Source: an uncultured Flavonifractor sp. (GTDB lineage Bacteria > Bacillota > Clostridia > Oscillospirales > Oscillospiraceae). Taken from it: a DNA stretch of 20,665 nt. The stretch is from the NCBI GenBank assembly GCA_947384055.1, contig CANDFO010000040.1, positions 1-20,665 on the forward strand, given 5' to 3'. A program made the position numbers and the translations under genes. This document shows, piece by piece, positions 13,014 through 20,235 of this stretch; within the stretch, counting starts at the first letter, position 1, and the number at the start of each line of letters is the position of its first letter. The notes below the pieces were generated by a model. It saw only the letters and a list, made by a program, of their open reading frames with translations. It was not told the DNA's origin and did no database searches.

Positions 13014-13493
13014 ATGGGGAAACGGTTGGTAGCGTATTTTTCCGCCAGCGGTGTGACGGCACGCGTGGCTAAGGAATTAGCGCAGGCGGCAGGAGCGGAC
13101 CTCTATGAGATTATACCGGAGGTTCCGTACACCAAGGCTGATTTGAACTGGATGGACCCAAACGCCCGCAGCACCATCGAAATGAAGGACCCCTCCTCCC
13201 GGCCGGCCATTGCGGGCGCCTTGCCCAGCCTGGAAGGGTATGATGTGATCTTCGTCGGCTTTCCTATCTGGTGGTATGTGGCCCCTGCCATCATCAATAC
13301 GTTTCTGGAGCGCTGCGAGCTGGCGGGAAAAACGATCGTACCTTTTGCCACCTCCGGCGGTAGCGGTATGGGTGAGACCAATCAAAAGCTCCAGCCCAGC
13401 TGCGGCGGCGGGAAACTGCTCCCGGGCAGGCTGCTCAACGGGCGGCAGACGAAAGAAAGCCTGACAGCCTGGGTCGGCAGTCTTGCCCTCTGA
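13014..13493 (+). CDS. Flavodoxin family protein
   Basis: 159 residues, a single flavodoxin fold with FMN as the expected cofactor. The N-terminal strand and phosphate loop are KRLVAYFSASGVTARVAKELA (3-23), the SASG-T form of the flavodoxin_4 group. Later segments are YDVIFVGFPIWWYVAPAIINTFLE (~77-100), whose Trp/Tyr would stack on the flavin, and KTIVPFATSGGSGMG (~106-120). Relatives are annotated as flavodoxins or small NAD(P)H-linked flavoproteins; the partner is unknown. GGAGG lies eight bases before the ATG. The gene stands alone behind a consensus promoter, so it is probably strongly expressed unless repressed. Confidence 0.9.
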   Translation: MGKRLVAYFSASGVTARVAKELAQAAGADLYEIIPEVPYTKADLNWMDPNARSTIEMKDPSSRPAIAGALPSLEGYDVIFVGFPIWWYVAPAIINTFLERCELAGKTIVPFATSGGSGMGETNQKLQPSCGGGKLLPGRLLNGRQTKESLTAWVGSLAL

Positions 13494-13548
13494 CCGGACA
13501 GAACCTGTTCCGTATTCCGGTATACGTGGATTGGCCGGTGAATTTTGT

Positions 13549-13749
13549 CCTCGTCTGAAAACTTCCCCCGCGAGAAAGCCTCGTAGAGTTTTGCCGCCCG
13601 GGGCGGCAAAATAAAGTTAAAATTGGTCGTTTTCGGGGACATGCGTCTCGAAAATGACACCGCTCGGCCTGCAAGTGTGCCCAAAGGGTGCGCGCGGCAG
13701 GCCGTGTCCCCTTTGTCAAAAAAGACCCTTGGTCTTTTTTGACAAGCTG
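13549..13749 (-). repeat. Repeat R4, ~200-bp palindromic element (minus orientation)
   Basis: Read on the minus strand it begins CAGCTTGTCAAAAAAGACC and ends near GTTTTCAGACGAGG. The first hairpin is GTCAAAAAAGACC/GGTCTTTTTTGAC with loop AAG: compared with R2, R3 and R5, two stem pairs have changed from G-C to A-T on both arms. It lies in the convergent junction between the flavodoxin gene and recR, oriented like recR. Its distal end is the most degenerate of the five. Bases 13494-13548 contain nothing recognisable. Confidence 0.88.
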
Positions 13750-13789
13750 AAAATCTCCTGCAATCCTGACGGATCGCAGGAGATTTTTT
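13750..13789 (+). terminator. Intrinsic terminator beside R4
   Basis: AAAATCTCCTGC pairs with GCAGGAGATTTT (13750-13761, 13776-13787), with inner ATCC/GGAT pairing, and ends in a six-base T-run on the plus strand. It could serve both the flavodoxin gene, 257 bases upstream across R4, and recR on the other strand. Confidence 0.75.
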
Positions 13790-13841
13790 CACGCGGTCGG
13801 AGTGAAAGATGCGCCCGTATGGAGGGCGGCGAAACAAGCGC

Positions 13842-14444
13842 CTACATTTCCCGGCGTCCCTCCAGGGCGCGCATAAGGGTGGCGTCGTCGGCGTATTCCA
13901 GGTGGCTGCCCACAGGAATGCCATAGGCCAGCCGGGTGACTTTCACCTGGAAGGGCTTCAGCAGGCGGGAGAGGTACATGGCGGTGGCCTCCCCCTCGGT
14001 GTCCGGGTTGGTGGCCATAATGACCTCCTCCACGCCCCCGGCAGCCACCCGCTCCACCAATTCCTTAATATGCAGGTCGTCGGGTCCCACGTGGTTCATG
14101 GGAGAGATCACCCCGTGGAGCACGTGGTAGAGGCCGGGATACTCCCGGGCACGCTCCATGGCGGCCACGTCCTTGGGGTCGGCCACCACGCAGATTACGG
14201 ATTTATCCCGCTTCTCCCCCGCGCAAATGGGACAGGGCCCCTCTCCCTGGGCAAAATTCTGGCACACGGGACAGCAGTGGATGGATTCCTTGGCGGCAAT
14301 AATAGCTCCGGCAAAGGCGGCCGCCTCTTCCTCCGGAAGAGAGAGCACAAAAAAGGCCAGCCGCTGCGCGGATTTTCGGCCGATACCGGGCAGGCGGGCA
14401 AACTGCTCCACCAGCCGGTCCAGGGCGGGGGGAAAATATTCCAT
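13842..14444 (-). CDS. recR: Recombination protein RecR
   Basis: 200 residues, the usual RecR length. With RecO it loads RecA at gaps during recombinational repair. A helix-hairpin-helix lies at ~18-35 (LPGIGRKSAQRLAF), a Cys4 zinc finger at Cys58, Cys61, Cys71 and Cys74 (CPVC...CPIC), and a Toprim domain from ~82 (SVICVVADPKDVAAMERA), ending in the expected YGIPVGSHLEYADDATLMRALEGR segment. The ATG at 14444 has GGAGG eight bases upstream; an upstream in-frame start at 14459 is unlikely. It follows rpe at 127 bases. The common partners dnaX-ybaB are not adjacent, and the usual downstream neighbours yaaL-bofA are ~9 kb away. Confidence 0.96.
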   Translation of the reverse strand: MEYFPPALDRLVEQFARLPGIGRKSAQRLAFFVLSLPEEEAAAFAGAIIAAKESIHCCPVCQNFAQGEGPCPICAGEKRDKSVICVVADPKDVAAMERAREYPGLYHVLHGVISPMNHVGPDDLHIKELVERVAAGGVEEVIMATNPDTEGEATAMYLSRLLKPFQVKVTRLAYGIPVGSHLEYADDATLMRALEGRREM

Positions 14445-14571
14445 AAAGCGTACCTCCAAAGGGCGTTTATGCCTTGCCTGAGAAACCGCTGATTCCGCGG
14501 GCGCGAGGGGACGCTGCGCGGCCGTGAATGACAGACCCGGATGGGGCCGGCAGACGGAGGGGACGGCCGTC

Positions 14572-15231
14572 TCAGCGCCGGAAGCCGGCGGCCTGGAGCC
14601 GGGCGATGGCCAGGGCGGGGTCAGGGGCCCCGTAGACGGCGGAGCCCGCCACCAGGGTATCCGCCCCGGCAGCGGCGGCCAGCCCGGCGGTTTCGGGACT
14701 GATCCCGCCGTCCACCTCCAGGCGGCAGGCGGGATTGTACCGGTCGATAAGGGTGCGCACCTGACGGATGGTGTCCAGCTGCGCCTCCAGGAAGGACTGC
14801 CCGCCGAAGCCGGGTTCCACCGTCATAACCAGCACCATATCCAGCTGCTCCAGGTAGGGCAGCACGGCTCTGGCGCTGGTTATGGGCCGGAGGGCGACGG
14901 CTTTTTTGACCTTGTGCTCCTCCATCAGCCCCAGGGCCCGGGCGATGCCGGAGGGGTGGTCGGCCTCCAGGTGAATGCTGAGCAGGTCGGCCCCCGCCCG
15001 GGCAAAGGCGTCGATATAGCGCTCGGGCTTCTCAATCATCAGGTGTACATCCAGAAACAGGTCCGTGCAGCTGCGGACAGACCGGACCACCGGTACGCCG
15101 ATGGAGATATTGGGCACAAAAATGCCGTCCATTACGTCCACGTGGAGCCAACCCGCGCTGGAGACCCGGCCGATATCCCGTTCCAGATTGGCGAAATCGG
15201 CGGAGAGAATAGAGGGGGCCACTTGAATCAT
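14572..15231 (-). CDS. rpe: Ribulose-phosphate 3-epimerase
   Basis: 219 residues, a TIM barrel interconverting ribulose 5-phosphate and xylulose 5-phosphate in the pentose phosphate pathway. The N-terminus VAPSILSADFANL is diagnostic. Metal ligands are visible as His30 and Asp32 (LHVDVMDG), His63 (DVHLMI) and the Asp in RLEVDGGI near 173. The phosphate site is FGGQSF plus GSAVYG near the C-terminus. The ATG at 15231 was chosen because the protein then begins like its relatives; AAAGGA lies about ten bases upstream. The frame stays open for 82 codons upstream, but that extension is Pro/Arg/Ala-rich and unlike a coding sequence. No clear promoter was found upstream. Confidence 0.95.
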   Translation of the reverse strand: MIQVAPSILSADFANLERDIGRVSSAGWLHVDVMDGIFVPNISIGVPVVRSVRSCTDLFLDVHLMIEKPERYIDAFARAGADLLSIHLEADHPSGIARALGLMEEHKVKKAVALRPITSARAVLPYLEQLDMVLVMTVEPGFGGQSFLEAQLDTIRQVRTLIDRYNPACRLEVDGGISPETAGLAAAAGADTLVAGSAVYGAPDPALAIARLQAAGFRR

Positions 15232-15485
15232 GATAACACCGTCCTTTCCGGCGAAATACCGCCGGTATTCTGAAAAAACATCGGGAAACGGCCTCCGGCC
15301 GGGGGAGAGAGCCGGGGCCGCTGTGAGCGGGAGAGACACCGGCCGCCTGTCCGGTACATAGGATGCACTGAGCGGATGACGCTCCGGGGCGGCCGCCGGC
15401 ACTCCCCAGGCGCATTGCGCCGGCACCCACGGCAGGGCCCGGCCCGGCGGCATGGGTTCCGGGAAAGCGCGCCGCATTTCAGATA
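15232..15485. other. Intergenic stretch upstream of rpe, no gene seen
   Basis: Very GC-rich. On the minus strand a short inverted repeat, AATACC-GGC-GGTATT, precedes the rpe ribosome site. The 82-codon upstream extension of the rpe frame passes through here, but its low-complexity composition argues against translation. Confidence 0.4.
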
Positions 15486-15517
15486 GCCGTCCGCCGGGCG
15501 CAGGTCCGGCGGACGGC
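15486..15517. terminator. Perfect 12-bp GC hairpin downstream of ilvA
   Basis: GCCGTCCGCCGG (15486-15497) pairs perfectly with CCGGCGGACGGC (15506-15517). It probably ends the ilvA transcript, but there is no T-run. Confidence 0.55.
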
Positions 15518-15595
15518 AGAGGAAATGCCCCGCCGGATGTGCAGGCCGACGGAGGGCAGAGGAAATGCCCCGCCGGATGTGCAGGCCGACGGAGG
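15516..15595. repeat. 40-bp direct tandem repeat, two copies
   Basis: Two copies (15516-15555, 15556-15595) that are identical or nearly so, containing GCAGAGGAAATGCCCCGCC and GGATGTGCAGGCCGACGG. A degenerate start of a third copy overlaps the adjacent hairpin. The array ends one base before the ilvA stop codon (minus strand). Confidence 0.85.
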
Positions 15596-15596
15596 G

Positions 15597-16817
15597 TCAG
15601 TTATAAAAATCGTTGGTCTGACACTCTTCTGCGGCGTAGCCCTCCGTGTGCATGGCCTCCAGAATGGCCCGCTTGTGGCTGTGGCCAAAGGCCTCCAGCG
15701 TAACCCGCAGCTCCACGCCGCTCTGCCGGTTGATATTGACAAACTGGTTGTGCTCCAGCTTGATGATGTTCCCGTTGGCCCGGGCCACGATGGAGGCCAC
15801 CCGCAGGAGTTCGCCGGGGCGGTCCGGCAGCTGCACCGAGAAGGTGAACACCCGCCCCCGGTTGATGAGCCCGTGCTGAACCAGCGAGGCCACGGTGATT
15901 ACATCCATGTTGCCGCCGGAGAGGACAGGCACCACGTTTTTCCCCTCCCGCGCCAGGTGAGACAGGGCGGCGATAGGGAGCAGCCCCGCGTTTTCCACAA
16001 TCATCTTGTGCTTTTCCATCATATCCAGGAAGGCGTCCACCAGTTCGCTGTCGTCAATGGTGATGATGCCGTCCAGGTTCTGCTGGAGGTAGGGGAAGAT
16101 CTCACTGCCGGGGGTTTTGACCGCCACGCCGTCGGCAATGGTCTCAACCCGGTCCAGCGTGACCACATGCCCGGCGTCCAGGCTGGCCTTCATGGAGGCG
16201 GCCCCGGAGGGCTCCACGCCGATTACGGTGACATTGGGGTTGAGGAGCTTGGCCAGGGTGGACACGCCCGTGGCCAGCCCGCCGCCGCCTACAGGCACCA
16301 GGATAATGTCCACGTCGGGAAGGTCCTGGAAAATCTCATAGGAGATGGTCCCCTGCCCGGTGGCGACGGCCAGGTCGTTGAAGGGGTGTACATAGGTGAG
16401 CCCGCGCTCCTGGCTCAGCCGGGCGGCCAGCTCCGCCGCGTCGTCGAAGGTCTCCCCGTGGAGGATGACCTCGGCGCCGTAGTCCTTGGTGTTGTTGACC
16501 TTGACCAGCGGGGTGGTGGTGGGCATGACAATGGTGGCGCTGACCCCGGCGGTCTGGGCGGCGTAGGCCACGCCCTGGGCGTGGTTGCCTGCGGAAGCGG
16601 TGACAAGGCCGCGCTCCTTTTCCTCCTGAGTCAGAGTGCTGATTTTATAATAGGCGCCGCGGATTTTATACGCGCCAGTGACCTGCATGTTTTCCGGCTT
16701 GATGTAGACCTGGTTTCCGGTGGCCTTGGAAAAAGCGTCGCTGTAGACCAGGCTGGTATTCCGGATGACGCCGGCAAGTATGCCGCGGGCCTCTTTAAAT
16801 TCTTTCAGGGTGAGCAT
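15597..16817 (-). CDS. ilvA: Threonine ammonia-lyase (threonine dehydratase) with ACT domain
   Basis: 406 residues, a fold-type II PLP enzyme deaminating threonine to 2-oxobutyrate, the entry to isoleucine synthesis or threonine catabolism. The PLP lysine is Lys51 in TGAYKIRGA; the phosphate-binding glycine loop is seen in ATGQGT and GGGGLATG, and SGGNMD lies near residue 305. The last ~80 residues form an ACT-type domain (FTFSVQLPDRPGELLRVASIVARANGNI) that usually binds amino-acid effectors. Length fits the ~400-residue single-ACT form shared by IlvA and catabolic TdcB-like enzymes, so the biosynthetic symbol is a choice. The ATG at 16817 is nine bases after AGAGGAAGG. It has its own strong promoter; no T-box leader was recognised. 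Confidence 0.92.
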   Translation of the reverse strand: MLTLKEFKEARGILAGVIRNTSLVYSDAFSKATGNQVYIKPENMQVTGAYKIRGAYYKISTLTQEEKERGLVTASAGNHAQGVAYAAQTAGVSATIVMPTTTPLVKVNNTKDYGAEVILHGETFDDAAELAARLSQERGLTYVHPFNDLAVATGQGTISYEIFQDLPDVDIILVPVGGGGLATGVSTLAKLLNPNVTVIGVEPSGAASMKASLDAGHVVTLDRVETIADGVAVKTPGSEIFPYLQQNLDGIITIDDSELVDAFLDMMEKHKMIVENAGLLPIAALSHLAREGKNVVPVLSGGNMDVITVASLVQHGLINRGRVFTFSVQLPDRPGELLRVASIVARANGNIIKLEHNQFVNINRQSGVELRVTLEAFGHSHKRAILEAMHTEGYAAEECQTNDFYN

Positions 16818-16935
16818 GGCGGATGGCCTTCCTCTCTGTTCGATATGGTGTTGCTGCGGAAGCGGTGTGAAATTTTCCTGCGGCGCGCGCAAAGGGCCGT
16901 TCAAGAAATCAGACCGCTATAATTGCATGGACTAT

Positions 16936-16964
16936 ATCATAATCAGTTTTGGCCGCAAAGTCAA
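16936..16964 (-). promoter_or_regulatory. SigA-type promoter for ilvA
   Basis: On the minus strand: TTGACT (16964-16959), 17-base spacer, TATGAT (16941-16936). The leader to ilvA is ~115 bases with no recognised riboswitch or T-box. Confidence 0.78.
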
Positions 16965-17065
16965 CGCATTCCGGCCATAAAACGCGGAAACAGGAGGCGC
17001 GGAGGCGAGCGGTCAGAAAACCGCCCGCCGCATTCGCTCTTTTCCAGGCAGGCGGCGGGCACCGG

Positions 17066-17094
17066 TTGTCTTTTTCACATTGCTGTGGTAAAAT
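17066..17094 (+). promoter_or_regulatory. SigA-type promoter for the DUF554 gene
   Basis: TTGTCT (17066-17071), 17-base spacer, TAAAAT (17089-17094). A 7-bp hairpin, GCGGAGC/GCTCCGC (17117-17137), lies in the leader. Confidence 0.65.
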
Positions 17095-17165
17095 ACAAGG
17101 CATCAGCTTGGACGCCTGCGGAGCTGTGCCGGCTCCGCAAAGCGCCGGAAAAGAGGCCTTGTGCA

Positions 17166-17879
17166 ATGACAGCAACAATTATTAATGTAATTCTGGTCCT
17201 GGCGGGCAGTCTGCTGGGACTGGCCTTCCAAAACCGCATCAGCGACCGGTTTTCCTCAGGGCTGACCGCCGCCCTGGGCCTGTGCGTGCTGGGCATCGGC
17301 ATATCCAGCATGATCAGCACCAGCGACACCCTCTGTGTCATTGTCTGCATGGCGGTGGGCGCCCTGCTGGGGGAGGCGGTGGACATTGAGAAGCGGATGG
17401 ACTCTGTGGGGGAGGCCATCCGCCGCCGCCTGGCCCGGAGCGGCGGAAACAGCCGCTTTGTAGAGGGATTTGTCAGCGCTTCGGTGCTTTTCTGTGTGGG
17501 GGCTATGGCTATCAACGGCTCTATGGAGGCGGGGATGAACCACAATTACGATATCATTATCTCCAAGGGGGTCATAGACGGGCTGACCTCCATCACGTTT
17601 GCCGCAGCCATGGGAGTGGGGGTGGCCTTTTCCGCGCTGCCGGTTCTGCTCTACCAGGGGGGGCTGACCCTGCTGTTCAGCCTGGTGGGGCGGGGGATTC
17701 CGCAGGAGACCGTGACGGAAATGAGCGCCGTAGGCGGCGTAATCATTGTGGGCATCGGCATCAATATGCTGGGGCTGCCGAAGGAGAAGCTCCGGGTGGG
17801 CAACATGCTGCCGGCGGTCTTTCTGCCGCTGGTTTACCAGCCCCTGTCCCAATGGCTGGCGGGTTTGGCAGGGGGATAG
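17166..17879 (+). CDS. DUF554 (YqgA-like) integral membrane protein
   Basis: 237 residues with about seven hydrophobic segments. Family hallmarks are the N-terminal INVILVLAGSLLGLAFQNRIS, the LGLCVLGIGISSM segment, the FVSASVLFCVGAMAINGSMEAGMNHNYDIIISKGVIDGLTSI motif (~98-140) and the terminal VGGVIIVGIGINMLGL stretch. The biochemical function of DUF554/YqgA is unknown; it is presumed a transporter-like or channel-like membrane protein. The ATG at 17166 follows a modest AAGAGG site at nine bases. It is divergent from ilvA and sits alone in its transcript; repeat R5 begins 17 bases after the stop. Confidence 0.88.
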   Translation: MTATIINVILVLAGSLLGLAFQNRISDRFSSGLTAALGLCVLGIGISSMISTSDTLCVIVCMAVGALLGEAVDIEKRMDSVGEAIRRRLARSGGNSRFVEGFVSASVLFCVGAMAINGSMEAGMNHNYDIIISKGVIDGLTSITFAAAMGVGVAFSALPVLLYQGGLTLLFSLVGRGIPQETVTEMSAVGGVIIVGIGINMLGLPKEKLRVGNMLPAVFLPLVYQPLSQWLAGLAGG

Positions 17880-17896
17880 AGGGGGTTTTGTCTGAG

Positions 17897-18096
17897 CCTG
17901 TCGAAAAAGGCCTCTGGCCTTTTTCGACAAACGGGATACGGCCTGCTGCGCGCACCCTTTGGGCGCACTTGCAGGCCGAGATGTGTCATTTTCGAGGCAC
18001 ATGTCCCCGAAAATGACCAATTTTGACTTTATTTTGCCGCCCTCAGGCGGCAAAACTCTGCGAGGCTTTCCCGCGGGGGAAGTTTTTCGTCAGACT
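17897..18096 (+). repeat. Repeat R5, ~200-bp palindromic element
   Basis: Begins CCTGTCGAAAAAGG and ends TTTTTCGTCAGACT. The first hairpin, GTCGAAAAAGGCC/GGCCTTTTTCGAC with loop TCT, is a perfect 13 bp. It is closest by eye to R2, sharing the CCTGTCG start, the TCT loop and the GACTG end. It lies after the DUF554 gene in the same orientation. Confidence 0.9.
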
Positions 18097-18099
18097 GCA

Positions 18100-18136
18100 A
18101 CAAAAATACGGAGGGATCCCTCCGTATTTTTGTCTG
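18100..18136 (+). terminator. Perfect 34-base palindrome, intrinsic terminator
   Basis: ACAAAAATACGGAGGGA (18100-18116) is perfectly complementary to 18117-18133, with A-tract and T-tract flanks as in a bidirectional terminator. It abuts the right end of R5 and separates the DUF554 gene from the butyrate operon. Confidence 0.85.
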
Positions 18137-18187
18137 ATTTTTGTGCTGCACTTTGAATAATATCTTGCAGATCCCAAGAAAAAAAGG

Positions 18188-18216
18188 TTGCGCCGCGGGA
18201 AGAAATGAGGTATACT
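18188..18216 (+). promoter_or_regulatory. SigA-type promoter for crt-hbd-bcd
   Basis: TTGCGC (18188-18193), 17-base spacer, TATACT (18211-18216). The transcript would have a GC-rich ~165-base leader before crt that contains the Rex-like operator. A second promoter nearer crt is possible (TATAAC inside the operator) but has a poor -35. Confidence 0.6.
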
Positions 18217-18312
18217 CATACTGAACGTTGCGGCCCGCGGAGCTGTGGGCGGAGACTGCGGGTCCCCTGCGGGGGCGCCTGTGTGTCCGGCGGCGCTTCT
18301 TCCGGCCAGTCA

Positions 18313-18330
18313 ATGTTAAAAATATAACAA
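18313..18330 (+). promoter_or_regulatory. Rex-type redox operator upstream of crt
   Basis: ATGTTA-AAAATA-TAACAA matches the clostridial Rex consensus (TTGTTA-N6-TAACAA) at all defined positions but one. Rex senses NADH/NAD+ and is known to repress butyrate operons in clostridia. It lies 58 bases before the crt start codon. Confidence 0.65.
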
Positions 18331-18388
18331 ACTGGTGGTTTCAGCTTTGCATCAATGATCCTTTATTAAAAACAAGGAGGCAGTCATC

Positions 18389-19165
18389 ATGGCATTTGTA
18401 ACGCTGGAAAAACAGGGTCATGTGGGTATCATGACCATCGACCGTCAGGAGGCCCTCAACGCCCTGAACTCCCAGGTCCTCACCGACCTGAACGCCGCCA
18501 TTGACCAGGCGGAGAACGACGGAGAGATCTATGTGGTAGTCCTCACCGGCGCGGGCCGCTCCTTTGTGGCCGGGGCCGACATCGGGGAGATGAAGGAGTT
18601 TTCCTCCATCGACGGCAAGAAATTCGGCGTTCACGGCGGCGAGGTATTCCTGAAGCTGGAGAATATGAGCAAGCCCGTCATCGCGGCTATCAACGGCTTT
18701 GCCCTGGGCGGCGGCTGTGAGCTGAGCATGGCCTGCGACATCCGTCTGGCCAGCGAGAAGGCCAAATTCGGCCAGCCTGAGGTAGGCTTGGGCATTACCC
18801 CCGGCTTCGGCGGCACCCAGCGTCTGCCCCGCATCGTAGGCATCTCCAAGGCCATGGAACTGATTCTCACCGCCAAGGTCATCGGCGCGGCCGAGGCCAA
18901 GGCCATCGGCCTGGTCAGCGAGGTCTATCCCCCTGAGGAGCTGATGCCCAAGGCTCTGGAGATGGCCGAGGCCATCTGCGCCAACGCTCAGATTGCCGTG
19001 TGCGAGTCCAAGCGTTGCATTCGCAAGGGCATGCAGACCGACATTTACACCGGTTCCGCGTTTGAGGCCGAGGCCTTCGGCGTCACCTGCGGCACCGAGG
19101 ACAAGGACGAGGGCATGGGCGCGTTCCTGGAGAAGCGCAAGGAAAAGAACTTCAAGAACCGCTGA
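18389..19165 (+). CDS. crt: Short-chain enoyl-CoA hydratase (crotonase)
   Basis: 258 residues. It hydrates crotonyl-CoA; in butyrate synthesis it runs in reverse, dehydrating 3-hydroxybutyryl-CoA. The oxyanion hole is formed by AGADI (61-65) and ALGGG (105-109). The two catalytic glutamates are Glu111 (GGGCELSMACD) and Glu131 (GQPEVGLGITPGFGGTQRL). AAGGAGG lies eight bases before the ATG. It is the first gene of crt-hbd-bcd, with 122 bases before hbd. Lysine codons are mostly AAG and leucine mostly CTG, as in highly expressed genes of GC-rich bacteria. Transcription is probably controlled by the Rex-type site upstream. Confidence 0.95.
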   Translation: MAFVTLEKQGHVGIMTIDRQEALNALNSQVLTDLNAAIDQAENDGEIYVVVLTGAGRSFVAGADIGEMKEFSSIDGKKFGVHGGEVFLKLENMSKPVIAAINGFALGGGCELSMACDIRLASEKAKFGQPEVGLGITPGFGGTQRLPRIVGISKAMELILTAKVIGAAEAKAIGLVSEVYPPEELMPKALEMAEAICANAQIAVCESKRCIRKGMQTDIYTGSAFEAEAFGVTCGTEDKDEGMGAFLEKRKEKNFKNR

Positions 19166-19287
19166 TACATATGCCGCCCGTTATTGCCAATCCGGACGGT
19201 CAGGTCTGGAATATGATCCTCAGGCAGTTTGCGCACATCATTCCACAGGAAGATCCCATAAAAAATTCTGAAAAGGGGTATGTCATC

Positions 19288-20139
19288 ATGAACAAGATTG
19301 TAGTTATCGGCGGCGGCACCATGGGCCTGGACATCGCGCAGGTCTTTGCCAAAAAGGGCATGGACGTTGTGGTCCGCGATATCAAGGACGAGATTCTGGA
19401 CGCTTCCAAAGCCCGCCTGAACAAGGGCCTGGACAAGCTGGTGGCCAAGGGCAAGATGGACGAGGCTGCCAAGGCCGCCCTGCTGGGTAAGATCACGTTT
19501 ACCACCGACCTGAACGCCGCTGCCGACGCCGACCTGGTGGTGGAAGCCGCCATTGAGAACCTGGACATCAAGAAGAGCATCTTTGCCGACCTGGACAAGA
19601 TCTGCAAGCCCGAGACCATTCTGGCCTCCAACACCTCTTCCATCTCCATCACCGCCATTGCCGCGGCCACCAAGCGCCCCGACAAGTTCATCGGGATGCA
19701 CTTCTTTAACCCCGCCACCGTCATGAAGCTGGTGGAGGTTATCCGGGGCGCCAACACCTCCGACGAGACCTACAATACCATCCGCGACCTGTCCGTGGAG
19801 ATCGGCAAGGAGCCCGTGGAGGTCAACGAGGCCCCCGGTTTTGTGGTCAACAAGATTCTGATTCCCATGATCAACGAGGCCGCCGACCTGCTCTACACCG
19901 GCGTTGCTAGCGCCGAGGGCATCGATACCGCCATGAAGCTGGGCGCCAACCACCCCATGGGCCCCCTGGCCCTGGGCGACCTGATCGGCCTGGACGTGTG
20001 CCTGGCCATTATGGACACCCTGTACAGCGAGACCCACGACCCCAAGTACCGCGCCTCCCTGCTGCTGCGCAAGATGGTCCGCGCCGGCAAGCTGGGCCGC
20101 AAGACCGGCGCAGGCTTCTTCGACTATTCCAAGAAATAA
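19288..20139 (+). CDS. hbd: 3-hydroxybutyryl-CoA dehydrogenase
   Basis: 283 residues, the normal length. It reduces acetoacetyl-CoA to 3-hydroxybutyryl-CoA with NAD(P)H in butyrate formation. The Rossmann motif is VVIGGGTMGLDIA (5-17; GxGxMG with Gly for the usual Ala/Ser). Substrate and catalytic residues are Ser117 (SNTSS), His138 (GMHFFNP) and Glu150 (KLVEVIRG). The C-terminal helical domain contains NEAPGFVVNKIL and ANHPMGPLALGDLIGLD and ends TGAGFFDYSKK, all diagnostic. The start at 19288 was chosen over in-frame 19171 because AAAGGGG lies ten bases upstream and the NAD-binding strand must be near the N-terminus. Confidence 0.96.
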   Translation: MNKIVVIGGGTMGLDIAQVFAKKGMDVVVRDIKDEILDASKARLNKGLDKLVAKGKMDEAAKAALLGKITFTTDLNAAADADLVVEAAIENLDIKKSIFADLDKICKPETILASNTSSISITAIAAATKRPDKFIGMHFFNPATVMKLVEVIRGANTSDETYNTIRDLSVEIGKEPVEVNEAPGFVVNKILIPMINEAADLLYTGVASAEGIDTAMKLGANHPMGPLALGDLIGLDVCLAIMDTLYSETHDPKYRASLLLRKMVRAGKLGRKTGAGFFDYSKK

Positions 20140-20164
20140 GAACCGACCCTGTTGGACAGCATGA

Positions 20165-20197
20165 CGGGCGGGAGCGCCCTACCCGGTCTCCCGCCCG
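20165..20197 (+). other. 10-bp hairpin between hbd and bcd
   Basis: CGGGCGGGAG (20165-20174) pairs perfectly with CTCCCGCCCG (20188-20197), followed by CCTGTTTCTG. It could attenuate transcription into bcd or protect the 3' end of a processed crt-hbd message. Its position within the operon is clear; its role is inferred. Confidence 0.6.
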
Positions 20198-20235
20198 CCT
20201 GTTTCTGAAATACATATCTAGGAGGAAGGCAACAA

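Noticed and set aside
15232..15477. 82-residue N-terminal extension of rpe
   Set aside because: Pro/Arg/Ala-rich and unlike any Rpe; the internal ATG at 15231 gives the exact family start.
16818..16935. T-box or riboswitch in the ilvA leader
   Set aside because: No T-box sequence, specifier loop or terminator/antiterminator pair was seen in the ~115-base leader.
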